Positions 62,659 to 64,000 of a DNA stretch of 64,000 nucleotides are shown here, piece by piece. The translations under genes and the position numbers were made by a program. Source of the stretch: Clitoria ternatea. Lineage: Eukaryota > Streptophyta > Magnoliopsida > Fabales > Fabaceae. The notes beneath the pieces are model-generated. The model did not search any database. It was not told the DNA's origin and saw only the letters and a list, made by a program, of their open reading frames with translations. The DNA is taken from NCBI GenBank assembly GCA_037962975.1, contig CM075672.1:127954001-128018000 (forward strand), given 5' to 3'. Each line of letters opens with the position of its first letter. Position 1 is the first letter of the stretch.

Positions 62659-64000
62659 ACGGGCCAACCATGAACCTTGCCATGGCAGTTGTGATTCAAC
62701 AGGACCACCAGGGACACCTGCTTCTCAAAGAGCTACCCCCATCGGGTCAACCACATGTAACCCCCGTGATTACGCATTGGAAGCTTTGTGATTCTACCAC
62801 TGAATCACCAGGGAAAACAAATGATCGTGCATAGAGCCGCCCTCCCACTAGGCTAACTAGAGAAGCCTCTAATATTCCATACCGGTAGCTATGAAAATAT
62901 TTCATGGATGTAATGCAGATTCAAATCATATGCAATCTCACACTATGCATCCTACCATGCCACATCATCACCACCTCCTTTTAGTGGATTTAAGTTTTGA
63001 TCAATCTTATCATTCTTTCAATATTTGTATGTGGCATATACATCTTCTTTAACAATTCAATCTCAATATCAATAGCATCAACATTGCCAATCATTTTCCA
63101 TCAACAATCATAGGTGTTTTATACAACATCATATCGTTATTCTTATTACCAACATTATCATCAACATCAATAGTAAAATACACAATCTTGCACACCAATG
63201 CATAGGCACACATATTGCCATTCATCAAATCATATGTCAATTTCACTACAAGCAACACAACTCATATATTACCAATGCATAAAAAGCATATTTTCCATCA
63301 ACAAATCAATAAGTCATTCATTGTATGACATCTCAATACATCTAAAACAAGGCAAATATGATTCATAACATAATACAACAATCATCATTTCTAAATTCAT
63401 GCATTTAGAATATATAACTCCTCTCTTACCTTAAGAGAAGTAATTCGAGTGATAAGACGCTTCTGCCTCGATATCTGGATTTTGTCCTACAATTAACATA
63501 CATATAATGCAACCAGTTTCTCATTCAAGCACCGTTTTAACTCTTACTACGTAAATAAATATATTTTCATGATTTACATCATGCTCCAAGCATTTAATAA
63601 ACCTAAAGTTCTCATCTCATTAGGTTTTGGGAATTCCTTCTCATAAACCAAGATTTTCTAAAATTTAATGTGTTACATATGCATCAACACCATACCCATC
63701 ACTCATAATGGGTTTCCAATGTCTCAATAGGCCATAATCTCATTGTCCACCAACCACAACAATAATACAACTCTCACCATCTTTAACCATTCTAAAATAT
63801 GCAAGTATGCACCGGTATATATATTATCAACACGTAATTGATCATGTATTTAGAAAATATACTCCTCTCCTACCTCAAGAGAAGTATTCCACCAGGTTAG
63901 ATGGTCCCGCCTCACTAGAATTATCAAACCCTACATTAAGTAAATGTAGGACCGCTTCAATCACCCATTCAAACATCATTCTCAATACTTGTTATACAAA
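62659..64000 (-). repeat. Old Tekay-like 5' LTR, part 2 (runs off the window)
   Basis: Continuation of the LTR interrupted at 43607. No ORF is supported. Two similar blocks, 63397-63440 and 63836-63884, carry donor-like splice signals on the minus strand (CTTCTCTTAAG-GTAAGAGAGG and CTTCTCTTGAG-GTAGGAGAGG). The LTR start is not reached. The attribution rests on the Athila-like element's flanking repeat and on the donor-like block shared with the young Tekay-like LTR. Confidence 0.6.

Noticed and set aside
62740..62830. tRNA-Gly-like fragments on the minus strand (TTCAGTGGTAGAAT, CTTCCAA, GGTTGACCCGA)
   Set aside because: The anticodon stem does not pair and spacing is wrong for a tRNA. It may be chance within the old LTR, or a very degraded tRNA-derived SINE.
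1..64000. Host protein-coding gene or captured gene fragment
   Set aside because: Every long frame is explained by a transposable element or by repeat composition; nothing resembling a cellular gene was recognised.

Overview
The window is repeat-derived plant nuclear DNA. I find no host gene, rRNA, functional tRNA or CRISPR array. Everything recognisable is an LTR retrotransposon or, at one place, a decayed DNA transposon. The mix (giant Ogre/Tat-type Ty3/gypsy, SIRE/Maximus-type Ty1/copia, Tekay-type chromovirus, Athila-type Ty3/gypsy, PIF/Harbinger) points to a dicot, most likely a legume. The species cannot be read from this sequence.

Layout. (1) 1-26904: Ogre-like elements in the order LTR (partial)-internal-LTR-internal, two copies sharing the middle 4.0-kb LTR (12803-16810). 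Each copy has an extra ORF1 (DUF7745/plant-mobile-domain-like plus coiled coil), gag, protease, G-patch, an Ogre-type intron, then RT, RNase H, a second RNase H and integrase. Both copies are broken by stops and frameshifts. (2) 26916-36386: a SIRE-like copia element whose 5' LTR is truncated at a junction with templated filler. It carries a plant-mobile-domain-like ORF downstream of pol. (3) 36387-40295: an LTR-like scrap and a Harbinger transposase pseudogene with a recognisable intron, split by a second SIRE-like LTR and a 539-bp tandem duplication. (4) 40298-43607 and 62659-64000: minus-strand gag and long LTR of an old Tekay-like element. (5) 43608-62658, inserted in that LTR: a minus-strand Athila-like element with gag-protease and a PF20167-like ORF but no RT or integrase. 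(6) 48731-58710, inserted in (5): a plus-strand Tekay-like element with a 1476-codon intact gag-pol, nearly identical 2.6-kb LTRs and a perfect CCTTT target duplication. It is by far the youngest insertion.

How the parts work together: the old Tekay-like LTR was hit by the Athila-like element (paired LTRs differ by about 1% by eye), which was then hit by the young Tekay-like element (two substitutions and one indel between LTRs). The Ogre, SIRE and Harbinger parts are older and degraded; only the young Tekay-like element looks competent. Three themes recur across unrelated families: accessory ORFs of plant-mobile-domain type, splice signals that would restructure retrotransposon mRNAs, and a family-specific short word repeated many times in the LTR or untranslated region. 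Comparisons are by eye. Ages assume 1.3e-8 substitutions per site per year and are rough.
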